A program made the translations under genes and the position numbers. The notes beneath the pieces are model-generated. The model worked only from the letters and a program-made list of their open reading frames with translations. It did not search any database and had not been told where the DNA came from. 57,051 bases of DNA from Mycoplasma phocimorsus (lineage in GTDB: Bacteria > Bacillota_I > Bacilli_A > Mycoplasmatales > Metamycoplasmataceae), in contig NZ_JASEJT010000003.1 of NCBI RefSeq assembly GCF_030077875.1, forward strand, positions 1-57,051, read 5' to 3'. Positions 9,555 through 19,241 of this stretch are shown piece after piece (the first letter of the stretch is position 1; every line of letters begins with the position of its first letter).

Positions 9555-11519
9555 ATGATTAAATCGCAATTTAAAGAAAACTTAATCAAGTATATTTCAG
9601 CTATTTCAATTTCATCAATTGGCTCAGAAGCATTTAAGCTTGCAAGTTCATTATATATTTATCGTTTTACTGGTGATTTTTGACTAGTTACCATAATGTA
9701 TTTATTATTACAATTGCCTACATTATTTGTTTATGGATTTGCTCACAAACTTTCAAGCCTATTAAAAGATAAAAAGGCATTATTATTAGCGGATATCATT
9801 AGCGCAATTTTTCTGCTTATTCCAATAGGAATGTATTTTGCATATGCTCCAAACTTACAAGTTCCAATATTTTCTTATATATTAGTTGCAATTAATACTA
9901 TTATTGGATTTATTCATTCATATCGATTTATTCACTTAAAAAATGTCACTTATTATATTGCTAATAACTCTAATGAAATGAAAAACTATAATATAGGTTT
10001 TTCTCTTTCAATTGGGATTGGTTTATTTTTATCACCTATCTTATCTTTATTTTTATTTAACTATTTAGAATTTTATATTTTAGTTTTCTTTAATATTGCT
10101 ACATTTATTATTTCTGGATTTTTATATTTTTCATTAAAAACAAAAGAAATGCCTTATGAATTTAAACAGGATGTTACTAAAAAAACAGAAACAAAACCGG
10201 CAATTAGTAGCTGAATGTATGTTATTTTTGTTTCAATATTTATTGGAATATTCTTATATCCAAAAAACTCAGGATTAATTCCATTTTTTGAATATAGTAA
10301 ATTTGATTATAAAAGTTGAACATTCTACTTAACAATAATCATGAGTGGAATAGGATTGCTAGCCAGCATAATCATAATTACTTTAAATAATGCTAAAAAG
10401 ACTAAAAATTGATTGAATAAAGTTGAAAATCATTGATTAATTTTAGCAATGGTATTGCTAAATTTAACATGAGTTATTATTGATTTATTTGTAAATAAAA
10501 CACAAACAGTAATTTATTATATTGTAGTTAATACAATTCAACAAATGCTTTTTAGTTTAATGCTACCTAGTTATTACAGTGAAACTTATCATTTATTTTC
10601 TAAAAAATATTATCAAAAACAAAATGGCTTGTCAATGATTGCTAGAATTATTGTTCCTAGTATAATTACCTTATTAATAACATTAGTTTTAAAATTGCAA
10701 AATTATTACTATGCATATCTTGTTTATTCTATTTTTATTATTATTTTAGCTATTATCATTATCCTTTCACATATATTTATAAAACGTTACAATGTTTCAA
10801 AATATTATGATTCTGCTCAAGCTACAAAAAGTTATGCTACGACTTCTAAAAAAGGTTTATGAGTTTCAGAAGCAAAAGTTTTAAAAAAACAATTTCCTGA
10901 TAAAGAAAAAGAAATTAAGATTTTAGATCTTGGTTGTGGAATGGGCAGAACCACTTTTGCTTTGCAAAAACTTTATCCTAATGCCGAAATTGATGCAATT
11001 GATATTAATAAAAATTACATTAAATTTTTACAAAAAAATAATACCTTTACTAATATCAATTTTCTTGAATTTGATATTAGTAAAAAACTAAATAAATGTC
11101 AAGAAATAAGAGATAAAAAATATGATTTAATCTTGTTTTCATTTAATGGTTTATCAAATATTATTAAAGCTAAAGATGTAAAAAGAACAATAAAAAACAT
11201 TGAATTTTTATTAAAAAAACAAGGCAAATTTATATTTACATTACATAATATGTTTTCTTCAGAACAATATACAAAATTCTGAAAAGAGGAAATTAAAGTA
11301 GATGAAATTGATTTATTAAGTAACAAAAAAGTTTTAATAAAACAAGAATATGGCGAAGAAATCAAAAATAGATTTTATTCACAGCAAAATGTTAAAACAT
11401 TGTTAGAAAATTATAATCTTACTCTTAATGAATCGTTCATTAGAAATGATGAACTTGAACCTGATTGAGTTAAAGAAATTTCATATAATTGTATTTTTTA
11501 TGTAGCTCAAAAAAAGTAA
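9555..11519 (+). CDS. Fusion of MFS-like permease and SAM-dependent methyltransferase
   Basis: 654 residues in one continuous frame using UGA as Trp. Residues 1 to about 415 contain some 11-12 hydrophobic spans (for example LVTIMYLLLQLPTLFVYGFA, LLADIISAIFLLIPIGMYFA, IARIIVPSIITLLITLVLKL) with charged loops, like a degenerate major-facilitator permease. After IFIKRYNVSKYYDSAQATKS the rest is a soluble class I methyltransferase: SAM motif I ILDLGCGMGRTTFAL (about 457-471), motif II acidic end AIDINKNYI, then FDLI.. and a KFIFTLHNMF strand. The methyltransferase side would face the cytosol. GAAAGG precedes the ATG; a terminator follows. The substrate is unknown, and a permease-methyltransferase fusion is not an architecture I know as standard. 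Domain calls rest on motif reading. Confidence 0.75.
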
Positions 11520-11530
11520 AAAAGTAAATA

Positions 11531-11556
11531 AAAAAAACAGCATGAGCTGTTTTTTT
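11531..11556. terminator. Bidirectional terminator
   Basis: AAACAGC-ATGA-GCTGTTT hairpin with A/T tracts on both sides, between the convergent permease-methyltransferase gene and rpsO. Confidence 0.85.
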
Positions 11557-11562
11557 AACCAA

Positions 11563-11829
11563 TTATTTTCTGATTTTTAAGTCAGCGATAAGGTTCAAGT
11601 AACCTTGAAAATCTTTAGCTTTTAAATATGATAATAATGTTTTACGCTTGCTAATTTTAGCCATAAAACCTCTTTTTGAGTGGTTATCTTTTGGATTATT
11701 TTTGAAGTGTGATTTTAATGATTCAATATCATGTGTTAAAAGTGCGATTTGTACTTTTGTTGATCCTGAATCTTTTTCATTTTTACCATATTTTTTAACA
11801 AGTTCACTAGTTAATTCTTTAGAAATCAT
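11563..11829 (-). CDS. rpsO: 30S ribosomal protein S15
   Basis: 88 residues, standard length. S15 binds the central domain of 16S rRNA. The characteristic DSGSTKVQIALLTHDIESLKSHFK and the helix with DNHSKRGFMAKISKRKTLLSYLK are present. Start ATG at 11829 preceded by AAGGAG. Monocistronic; no pnp next to it. Confidence 0.97.
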   Translation of the reverse strand: MISKELTSELVKKYGKNEKDSGSTKVQIALLTHDIESLKSHFKNNPKDNHSKRGFMAKISKRKTLLSYLKAKDFQGYLNLIADLKIRK

Positions 11830-11940
11830 TTTTTTCTCCTTGTGTTACATTCAAATCCTAGCATTAATTTTTTAAATTAAAACCAAGAAATGAAAACTTT
11901 TTCTTATTAATTTTATATTAATTTTTTATTTTTAAATAAA

Positions 11941-13712
11941 TTATCTTGGTACAACTTCAAAAATTATTCTTGATCCATTTGAATTAGCACTAAAGATTTT
12001 TGATCTATTTGTCACTTTATATTTATGAATAATTTTATATTTAAATCATTCTTCTTTAAATTTGAATTTTAAACTAGGATTTGCTGCAGAAGTATAAGCT
12101 GCAACAATAAATTTTGTTTTTTGTTCATTACATCTAACAATAATATTTCTAAGATCTCAATATGACGGCTTAATTAAATCGATTATTAGTTCTGGATTTT
12201 CAACAGTTTTTCATGAACTAGAACCAATAAATGTGAATTTTTTTCTTAAATTATTAAGAAAAACCAAATGATTAAAAATTGATTTTTCATCATTAATTTG
12301 TTGTTCAACAGTTCCCATATCTTTAGAAACATTTAAATATACATATGATTCACGCTTCTTATCTTTTATCTCAATTAAAACACAATTTTCTTCTTCATTT
12401 TCTCAATTAATTGGCTCTCTAAAACCAGGATCTTGAAAAAATTCTTGAGAAGAATGATATCCTAATTCATCACCGTGATATATTATTGATTTTCCTGGAG
12501 AAAACATTAAATAAGTAAGAGCGTTCTTAAAATTTTCTATCATTTTTTTATCTATTTTTCATTGAAAATTAAAATTCTTTTTATTATTTTCGAGATACTT
12601 TTTATAAACTTGCAATCATCTTTCAGTATCATGATTATTAAGAAGATTCATATATTCAAATATTGAACTACTTTGATTGTGAATTTGAAGCATATCTCTA
12701 ATTTCAACTCAATTAAATTCAAAAATTGGATTTTTATAAAAAGCTCTCATACCATCATAAATAGTAGAAATAGCATATTTATCTTCAAATTTATGATATT
12801 TTAGCCCTCGATAATAGCTTTGTAATCATTCGCCAACCATAAAAATATCATTATTTCAACCCATTTCTTTTCTAACTTCTTCGCTAGCTTGTCTAAGTAA
12901 ATAAAAAAACTCAGCTTCTTTCACATTTTTACAGGTTTCACCAACAGAAATATAATATTCACTAATAGCATCATATCTAAATCCATCAACTCCTATTTTA
13001 GTTCAATATTTTTGAACTTCAATAAGTTGTTCAATCACTTGAAAATTATCTAAATTAAGATCAGGCATCCCTTCTCAAAATCTACCTATGTATTTATCAT
13101 TATTCATAATTTTATTAGGTATATTTTTATATAAATTAGAAATAACTTTACTATTACTTTTTAAATCTCCATAATTTTGATTATCATCGTTAAATCTATA
13201 AAATTGTCGATATTTTTCTTCGCCTGCTAAAGCCTTTTGAAATCATGGATGTTCATAAGAAGTATGATTAAAAATCATATCTAAATAAACTTTAATTCCG
13301 TTTTTATGTGCTTCATTTAAAAAAGCAATAAAATCTTCTAATGTACCATATTGTGGCGCAATATCGCAATAGTTAATTACATCATAAGAATGATAAGAGC
13401 TTGAAGAATGAATTGGTGAAAGTAAAATTTGATCAATACCAAGCTTTTTAAAATAATTAATTTTAGATTTAAGTCCGATAAAATCACCTATGCCATCACT
13501 ATTACCGTCAGCAAATGCATAAATTAAACTTGATAAACACTATTAGTTGGATTATTATTTTGAGATAACTTTATAGAACTTGGAGCTTTTTTATAAAAAT
13601 CTTTATAATCTAAAATATTGTCATATTTTAAAAATTTGTCGTTATTTCAATTTCCAATTTTTTTAATTTTGTTTTTATTTATATAGTATTCAAATAATTT
13701 TTTACTATTCAT
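11941..13712 (-). pseudogene. GH13 alpha-glucosidase/amylase family gene broken by a 1-base frameshift
   Basis: From the ATG at 13712 the frame runs about 62 codons and stops at 13526-13524, after GTTTATCAAGTT. Restoring one T there gives the expected VYQVLIYAFADGN and an open frame of about 590 residues to the stop at 11941. All four GH13 motifs survive downstream: region I DMIFNHTS, region II GFRYDAI (nucleophile Asp), region III GEWLQ (acid Glu) and region IV NNHDTERW. The fold would hydrolyse alpha-1,4 or 1,6 glucosidic links, probably of a cytosolic oligosaccharide since no signal peptide is seen. With the rest intact, the break is recent, a phase-variable event or a sequence error. The exact substrate class (oligo-1,6-glucosidase versus trehalose-6-phosphate hydrolase) is not decided. 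Confidence 0.85.
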
Positions 13713-13733
13713 ATTTCCCTCTTTGTTAAAGAA

Positions 13734-13753
13734 AAAAGAGACGTATCTCTTTT
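13734..13753 (-). terminator. Hairpin at the 3' end of the DnaB/DnaD-like gene
   Basis: An AAAAGAGA-CGTA-TCTCTTTT perfect 8-bp stem overlaps the stop codon of the upstream gene. It may separate that gene from the glucosidase gene. The flanking T tract on the minus strand is short. Confidence 0.5.
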
Positions 13754-14804
13754 AAAAATTATATAGTTTATTTTCTTGTTTTTTTACTTGCTGTTTTTTT
13801 GGAATAGGCATTTCAGCAATTTTAATATCTTTATTTGTTATATTTGAAGTAATTTGAATATATTGTGCTTTTGAAGTTTCTTGCTCAAATCCATATTCAC
13901 TTCGATGTTTTGATTTAAATGCATCTTTTAAATGCTCTTCGACTGACTCAAAATCTATAATGTTTTTTTCTACTAAATTATTAGCAATCTTTTTAATATA
14001 TACATCATAAATTTTTTTATTTGATGAAAAAGCATAATTAAATAAAAGATTAATAACTTTATTTTCTAAACCAATTTTATTTAAATAAACCACCAAGTTT
14101 GTAATTCTTTTTTGCACAGCCTCATTATACACAATATTACCAGCTGATTTAATAAGATAAGAATAAAAAGAAATTGCATCATCATTAAGAATTTTGTAAT
14201 ATAAATTATCTACTAATCTAGGGTCAGTAATTTTAGATTGAATATTAGTAAACTTAGTATTGTTAAGAGGAATAATTCTATTTCTTAAATTAATATTTGC
14301 GTCCGTTTTTATAACTTCTTTTTGATTTTGATTATTTAATAATAAATTACCAAATATATCATCAAAAGAAACTGTAATTTCACTAAATTTAGCACTTATA
14401 TCAGCTGTTTTATTATTTAAAAATTCTTCTTTAATTTTTTGCACATATTCAGCAGAGGTTTTTTTAAGTAAAACATTCATTAATAATTTATTTTTAAAAA
14501 ATCTTTCATTATTAAGAGGAATATTAATTATAAATATTAATTGATTATTTTCTTTATTTAAATGAGTTTCAATTAGGTTTACGGCTTCAAGGAGTTTTCT
14601 TTGTTCATCAAATTGAGTTTGATTAATATTTAAAAAACCAAATATTTCTTCAATATTAAAATAATTCAATTTAATACCATTTGTTAAATATTTATAAAGA
14701 TAAAAACTATCACCTAAAATGGGTTTATATAGTTTTTCAATATGTTTCAAGTTAAAATTATAGTCTTGATCATAACCTGAAACTATCTTAATTTCCGTCC
14801 CCAT
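13752..14804 (-). CDS. DnaB/DnaD-like replication initiation protein
   Basis: 350 residues. The N-terminal part (IEKLYKPILGDSFYLYKYLTNGIKL, then FNIEEIFGFLNINQTQFDEQRKLLEAVNLIETH) resembles the winged-helix domain of Gram-positive replication initiation/membrane attachment proteins (B. subtilis DnaB/DnaD type). The second half (DAISFYSYLIKSAGNIVYNEAVQKRITNLVVYLNKIGLENKVINLLFNYAFSSNKKIYDVYIKKIANNL, here read in parts) looks like the helical DnaB_2/DnaD C-terminal domain. The tail is basic. Such proteins help load the replicative helicase at the origin or at restart forks. AGGAG precedes the ATG. The family call is by pattern only. Confidence 0.55.
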   Translation of the reverse strand: MGTEIKIVSGYDQDYNFNLKHIEKLYKPILGDSFYLYKYLTNGIKLNYFNIEEIFGFLNINQTQFDEQRKLLEAVNLIETHLNKENNQLIFIINIPLNNERFFKNKLLMNVLLKKTSAEYVQKIKEEFLNNKTADISAKFSEITVSFDDIFGNLLLNNQNQKEVIKTDANINLRNRIIPLNNTKFTNIQSKITDPRLVDNLYYKILNDDAISFYSYLIKSAGNIVYNEAVQKRITNLVVYLNKIGLENKVINLLFNYAFSSNKKIYDVYIKKIANNLVEKNIIDFESVEEHLKDAFKSKHRSEYGFEQETSKAQYIQITSNITNKDIKIAEMPIPKKQQVKKQENKLYNF

Positions 14805-15099
14805 AACTCTCCTAATTTAAATTAATGTATAAGTATTATAGCAGTCGAAAACAAGAGACAAAAGACTTTTTGAAAATTATTTTAAGATGATTTTCAATTT
14901 TCTAAGTTATCAACATTTAAAATATGAAAAAACTAAAAAATGATAAATATAAGCATGAAAATTTAGCTTTTTTCTAAATTTTTAAAGTTATTAACATTTT
15001 TTATTAACACTGTTTTGTTAATAATTTATGAGAAAAATATGAGAAAAACAATATACAAATTTTTGGCAAATGTTTTTAATAATTTAAATAAAAAAAACT
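14805..15099. other. Intergenic region upstream of the DnaB/DnaD-like gene
   Basis: Very AT-rich and without an ORF. One TTATCAACA (14907-14915) is one mismatch from the DnaA-box consensus but stands alone. Several short TTAAC/GTTAA repeats (about 14990-15030) are seen. Nothing stronger is supported. Confidence 0.3.
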
Positions 15100-16190
15100 A
15101 ATGTATACAAAAATGTCACCGTAAAATTTATTTTGCATTGAAGCAACTGGCTGTTGTGTTTTTCATTTTAAATTACTTTGAATTCTCTCATCGTTGTATC
15201 AATTTGCGAAATTTCTTATAACTTTTTTTAGTTTTTTAATGTCATCTTGCTTATTTCAATTCTGTTTAAATATTATAATTTTGAATTGAGAATCAATATT
15301 CAATCTTGCGATTATCAAATGAATTACTTGCTCTTGAAAACAATATTTCACCATTTGTATATTGAAACCTATGATCAAAATGGATGATAAATTTTTTTTA
15401 TTTTTTGTTATTTTTAACAAGTATTATTTCTTATTTTATTAATATGCACTTTGTCCGTTAACATTATCTAAAATAAAATTTAAATCATTATTAGTTAAGC
15501 GTTTCCAACTAATAATTTGTTTAGTTTTATGGCTCATAATTGTAAATAAGAAAACATGATTTTGTTTAGAATCTTTTGTTCCTTCAATACAAGTAACATC
15601 AGTTGCATAAATGTTTCGATTTCGATTATCATTGTAATCTCTGTTTACAATGTTTGGAATTTTAACAATTGTATCTTTTAATTCATGTTGTTTTTTCTTT
15701 GTTCTTATCTTACATTTAAGATCAAGCCAGTTTAAAATGCGCTTTAAAGTGCAATAATTGATAAAAATATTTTACTTTTTAGCAATAAATGCACTTAAAC
15801 ACACTTTACCATAAAGACTTTTATTTTTAAAAATGCTTCTTTATAATATTATTTAACTTATTTTTGGGATAATTTGTCGTAATTTTTGTTGTTCTTTTTC
15901 TCAATTTCCTAATTGTCTAGCGAGTTACACAAAATAGTTTTAATGCAGCAAATTGACTAATTTCTATTTTAACTGCTTTCTTTTTTTAGAGGTTTCCCAT
16001 TTCTTTTATTAACTCAGAATACATCTTAACAAATTTTCTTCTTTCTTTTTCATTTGGGCATTTCATAATTAATATGGAACACTAGTATCAATTTCTTTAT
16101 TAACTGGTTTTAATTTTCTTTTGCTATTTAAAATAAAGTTATTTTTCATTAATAAAAATTATATTATAAAATAATTTGTTTTGCTATAGC
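15100..16190 (-). mobile_element. IS3-family remnant, minus strand
   Basis: On the minus strand, orfB pieces are readable: IYATDVTCIEGTKDSKQN (first catalytic Asp in the ATDVT block), VFLFTIMSHKTKQIISWKRL, NNDLNFILDNVN, an IHFDHRFQYTNG second-Asp block, and SNSFDNRKIEYWFSIQ with the catalytic Glu retained. Segments are scrambled: INKIRNNT sits before the IHFDH block, so the order differs from a normal transposase. Many stops and frameshifts occur. The left tip (15105-15170) matches the other IS3 tips. It is closely related to the copy at 37529-38757 and clearly inactive. Confidence 0.8.
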
Positions 16191-16340
16191 TATTGCTAAC
16201 ATAAAATTATAACGTAAAACTCAGGCCTATAACTGTAAAAAATTTTTAAATCTGCTTTCAGCCATTTGTTGTTGACTTATAAAAAATTTTGCCATATTTA
16301 CTTTTGTTATATTTTTAAGCATTATTTTTTCCAAATAAAA

Positions 16341-16372
16341 AACATCCATAAATTACGGATGTTAATTTTTTT
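16341..16372. terminator. Orphan rho-independent terminator
   Basis: AACATCC-ATAAATTAC-GGATGTT stem with T/A tracts on both sides. No intact minus-strand gene ends here: the neighbour on the right is the start region of a plus-strand gene, and that on the left is an IS3 remnant. The hairpin resembles 1235-1256 and 36034-36066, which terminate surface or coiled-coil genes, so it may be the scar of a lost gene. Confidence 0.55.
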
Positions 16373-16525
16373 ATTTTATTCTATAAAATATTAAAATTGT
16401 AAAAAATTTATTTTAAGCGCGATAATTTTATAAGAAAAATGTAATTTTATTTTGTTACTATAAATAATACGAATAATACTGTTTTTTATGTTTAGATATA
16501 TAATTATTAAATTAAGGAAATTAAA

Positions 16526-17440
16526 ATGAACAATACAATAAGTAAGAATTCTTTTAAAATTTTTACTACTTTGCTATTAACTTTTACATCATTAAGCCCA
16601 TTTTTATTAAGTGTTAAATATCAAAATAGTCAAAATTTTAAAGCAAAACAAAAAAATATAAAAATTAAAGAAAAATTTTTAGTTAAAAATAAAGTTGAAG
16701 ATATTTATATAGAAAATAATAAATTGAAATTATTTGATGAAAAAATACAAGAAAATCAAGAACATATAACACATAAAATTGATGCTCTATTACGGGTTCC
16801 TGACGTTATGGCTCATGTGACAACAAAAGCCAGCAACCCATTATTTAGTAGTTTATTTGGCTTCTTTTCAAGAAATTGCACAGCTATTTTTACTATTTTA
16901 TATGGTGTTGTTGGACTAGCAACATTTTCGGGTTTGGGATATACAGCTTATAAAGCTATTAAAGATGATAAAGACAGAAAAAATGCAGCTAAAGAGCTTG
17001 AAGAAGATTTAAAAGTTGGAACAACTTATACATTTAAATTTTATCCAGATAATCCATATAAAACTGACGGAAATTGAAAAATTTATAAATGATCTAAAAC
17101 GAATGGTACACTAGAAAACTTAAATGATTTTTTTTGTGTAGATGACTATGGTCCATATTATCAATTTAAATATAATGGAAATGGACAAAATAATAATAAT
17201 AGATTTAAAATATTATTTGAAAAAAAAGATAGATGTTATATTCAGGAATCAAAAGAAAATGCAATAGTATATGATGGTTACTCATACGATATTTACTTAT
17301 GAAATTTTTATGGCAAAAATAATAAAGGCATAAACCTTTATGATTGATTAAAAAACAAACATAAATTTGGTAGACTTGTTTTAAAGGATAAAACAAAAAA
17401 TAATATTAAAGAAATATCTATTAAAATTTCCTCAAAATAA
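16526..17440 (+). CDS. Exported or membrane-anchored hypothetical protein
   Basis: 304 residues with four UGA Trp codons. The N terminus carries a hydrophobic signal (FKIFTTLLLTFTSLSPFLLS) without a lipobox Cys. A Lys-rich stretch follows, then a second strong hydrophobic span near residues 118-140 (CTAIFTILYGVVGLATFSGL). The C-terminal half is Tyr/Asn/Lys-rich (YTFKFYPDNPYKTDGNW, YGPYYQFKYNG, GYSYDIYLWNFYGKNN) and looks beta-rich. AAGGAA precedes the ATG. It lies between an IS3 remnant and a terminator, a setting typical of mollicute surface genes. No family is recognised; the topology is inferred. Confidence 0.65.
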
Positions 17441-17547
17441 TTAATATGAGTTATATTAAAGCAAACTAAAAGACGCTCTATAAAAAAAGCGCCATGTCAT
17501 ATCACAAGTTTTAGGCAATACATTTGTGTTTGATATTCCATTTTAGA

Positions 17548-17569
17548 AACGAGCGTAACTCGTTTTTTT
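17548..17569. terminator. Bidirectional terminator
   Basis: AACGAG-CGTAA-CTCGTT hairpin followed by seven T on the plus strand, between the exported protein gene and the convergent Bax-inhibitor-like gene. A second weaker hairpin (GACGCT/AGCGCC) lies at about 17473-17494. Confidence 0.75.
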
Positions 17570-17572
17570 GTT

Positions 17573-18370
17573 TTAGTTTTTTAATATTGAAAGTAATAAG
17601 AAAAAATATCTAAATAATTCAAATATTGAAATTAATAATGATGTTCCTAAAATTAATGTAATTTTGAAATATTCTGCAGAACTAAGAAATTGTAAAGCAA
17701 AATAATTTTCTTGCATAGTTTTAATTCTATAAATTTGTAATCCTATTATTAAAGAATAAAATAAATATCCCGCTCCACCTAAAATTGTAAATAATCAACT
17801 ACTTGTTAAAAAATAAGCAGTAAGAGATGTAATTAAAATAGTAATTAATAATAAAGTTATTACTGGTCATAATTTTTCAAAATTAAATATCTTAAAATAT
17901 CCTATTATGCCCATTAATAACACTGTTCCCGCTGGAATTAAAAGTAATAAAATAAATTCTGAATATCCATTTAATCATTCTTGTGCATAAAGGGCGGCCA
18001 TTCACCCTATAGATGTACCAAATACTAATGTAGTTACTATATAGTATATAAATACTAATCATACAGGCATTGAATACACAAATCATGATCCTATAAAGAT
18101 AAATATAATGCTAGCAATAAGTGAGCCTATTAAAATCATTCTTCCTGTCGGCCCGGCAGCAATTACAATATTTGAAACAATATCAAGTTTAAATTGTAAA
18201 TATGAAAATATAATTGCAAATACAAGACCTAATGTAACTCAAATTAAACTGCCAAATAAAATATTTCTTGATTTAAGTATTCCGCCTTGTTCACCTCTCA
18301 TTTTTTCATACTCTTCGTTTTTTTCAACAATAGTTTCAATATTTGAAAATTTGTTATTATTTAATTTCAT
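17573..18370 (-). CDS. Bax inhibitor-1/YccA-family membrane protein (MAG0110-like)
   Basis: 265 residues, seven or so hydrophobic spans. The short cytosolic N terminus (NIETIVEKNEEYEKMRGEQGGILKSRNI) precedes the first span LIWVTLGLVFAIIFS. Later features typical of the UPF0005/BI-1 group include TTLVFGTSIGW, the following LLLLIPAGTVLLMGIIGYF and a C-terminal FALQFLSSAEYFKI block before the last span. Bacterial relatives are linked to ion (calcium) leak or to membrane-protease partners; the role in mollicutes is unknown. AAAGGAG precedes the ATG. It begins 18 bases after whiA and ends at a strong terminator, so it is the last gene of the polC-whiA transcription unit. Confidence 0.75.
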
Positions 18371-18388
18371 AAAATCTCCTTTCTGGGA

Positions 18389-19231
18389 TTATTTTTGATT
18401 TGTTGATAACTGTTCAAAAACAGTTTTTAGTTTTTTATTTCAGTGATTAATTCCACCCTTTGTAATATCAATACCTTTTTCTAAAAGCAAAATTGAAAGT
18501 TCACTTAATGAATATTCAGGGTGTTTCATTCTTTCTTTAAAATAAACGCGTTGTGATTGGGAAAATTGCTTTAATTGTTTTTTTTCTTTAACTAACAAAA
18601 ACATATTTTTAAAATCCTCAAAAGCTTTTATTGTTTTATTTAAATTTGTAACATCAAAATTACCTAATCTATTTAAATTATTATTATAATCTCTATTAAT
18701 TCTAACATTTTCAAGCAATAAATAAGAATTTATGGCTTGAATTGCTCTTAAAAAGTCACAAATTGATTCAATTTTTTTAATATAAATAATATATCAATCT
18801 TTTTGTTTAATAAATTTAAACTTAAAATTTTCATAAGAATTTAATGTTTTTTGTATTATGTCTATAAATTTTTCTTCTCTTGCGCCAATTTGGAGATGAT
18901 AGGCACTAGTTTCTAACTTGTTAACAGATCCAGAAGAAAGGAAAATGCCCGCAAAAAATTGTGAATTATCTTCATAATTTATTGAAAAGTCATAATTCTT
19001 TGTATTTATAATAATGCTTTTTGTATTAGCAACTTTAGCAAAATCAATATTTCTGTCGCTAAAAATTTTAAGAATAAATTTTCTTATGTCTGAATTATTA
19101 AATTTTAAAATAATATTTTTGTCCTGTAAAATTCCATTTGAAATTATAAAACCATTCAAAAGAGAGTCAAGCTGCGTTTTAGAATAGGATGTTGTCATTA
19201 TTTCATTTTTTATACTGTGTGCAAATGTCAT
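18389..19231 (-). CDS. whiA: WhiA-family DNA-binding protein
   Basis: 280 residues. The start at 19231 (MTFAHSIKNEIM) is chosen over a longer in-frame TTG because AAAGGAAAT lies before it and because the upstream codons overlap the end of polC. The N-terminal half is the LAGLIDADG-like domain (FFAGIFLSSGSVNKLETSAYHLQIG, matching GAFLAGGS-type repeats). The C-terminal part is the helix-turn-helix (RVYFKERMKHPEYSLSELSILL, then GITKGGINHW), equivalent to the HPELSLxELGEKL...SxSGVNHR pattern of WhiA. In Gram-positives WhiA affects cell division and chromosome handling. It lies 10 bases downstream of polC, in an operon with it. Confidence 0.88.
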
Positions 19232-19241
19232 AATTTCCTTT

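Noticed and set aside
14907-14915. DnaA-box-like TTATCAACA near the DnaB/DnaD-like gene, as a possible origin
   Set aside because: Only one near-match, no dnaA or dnaN beside it, and such strings are common in AT-rich DNA.
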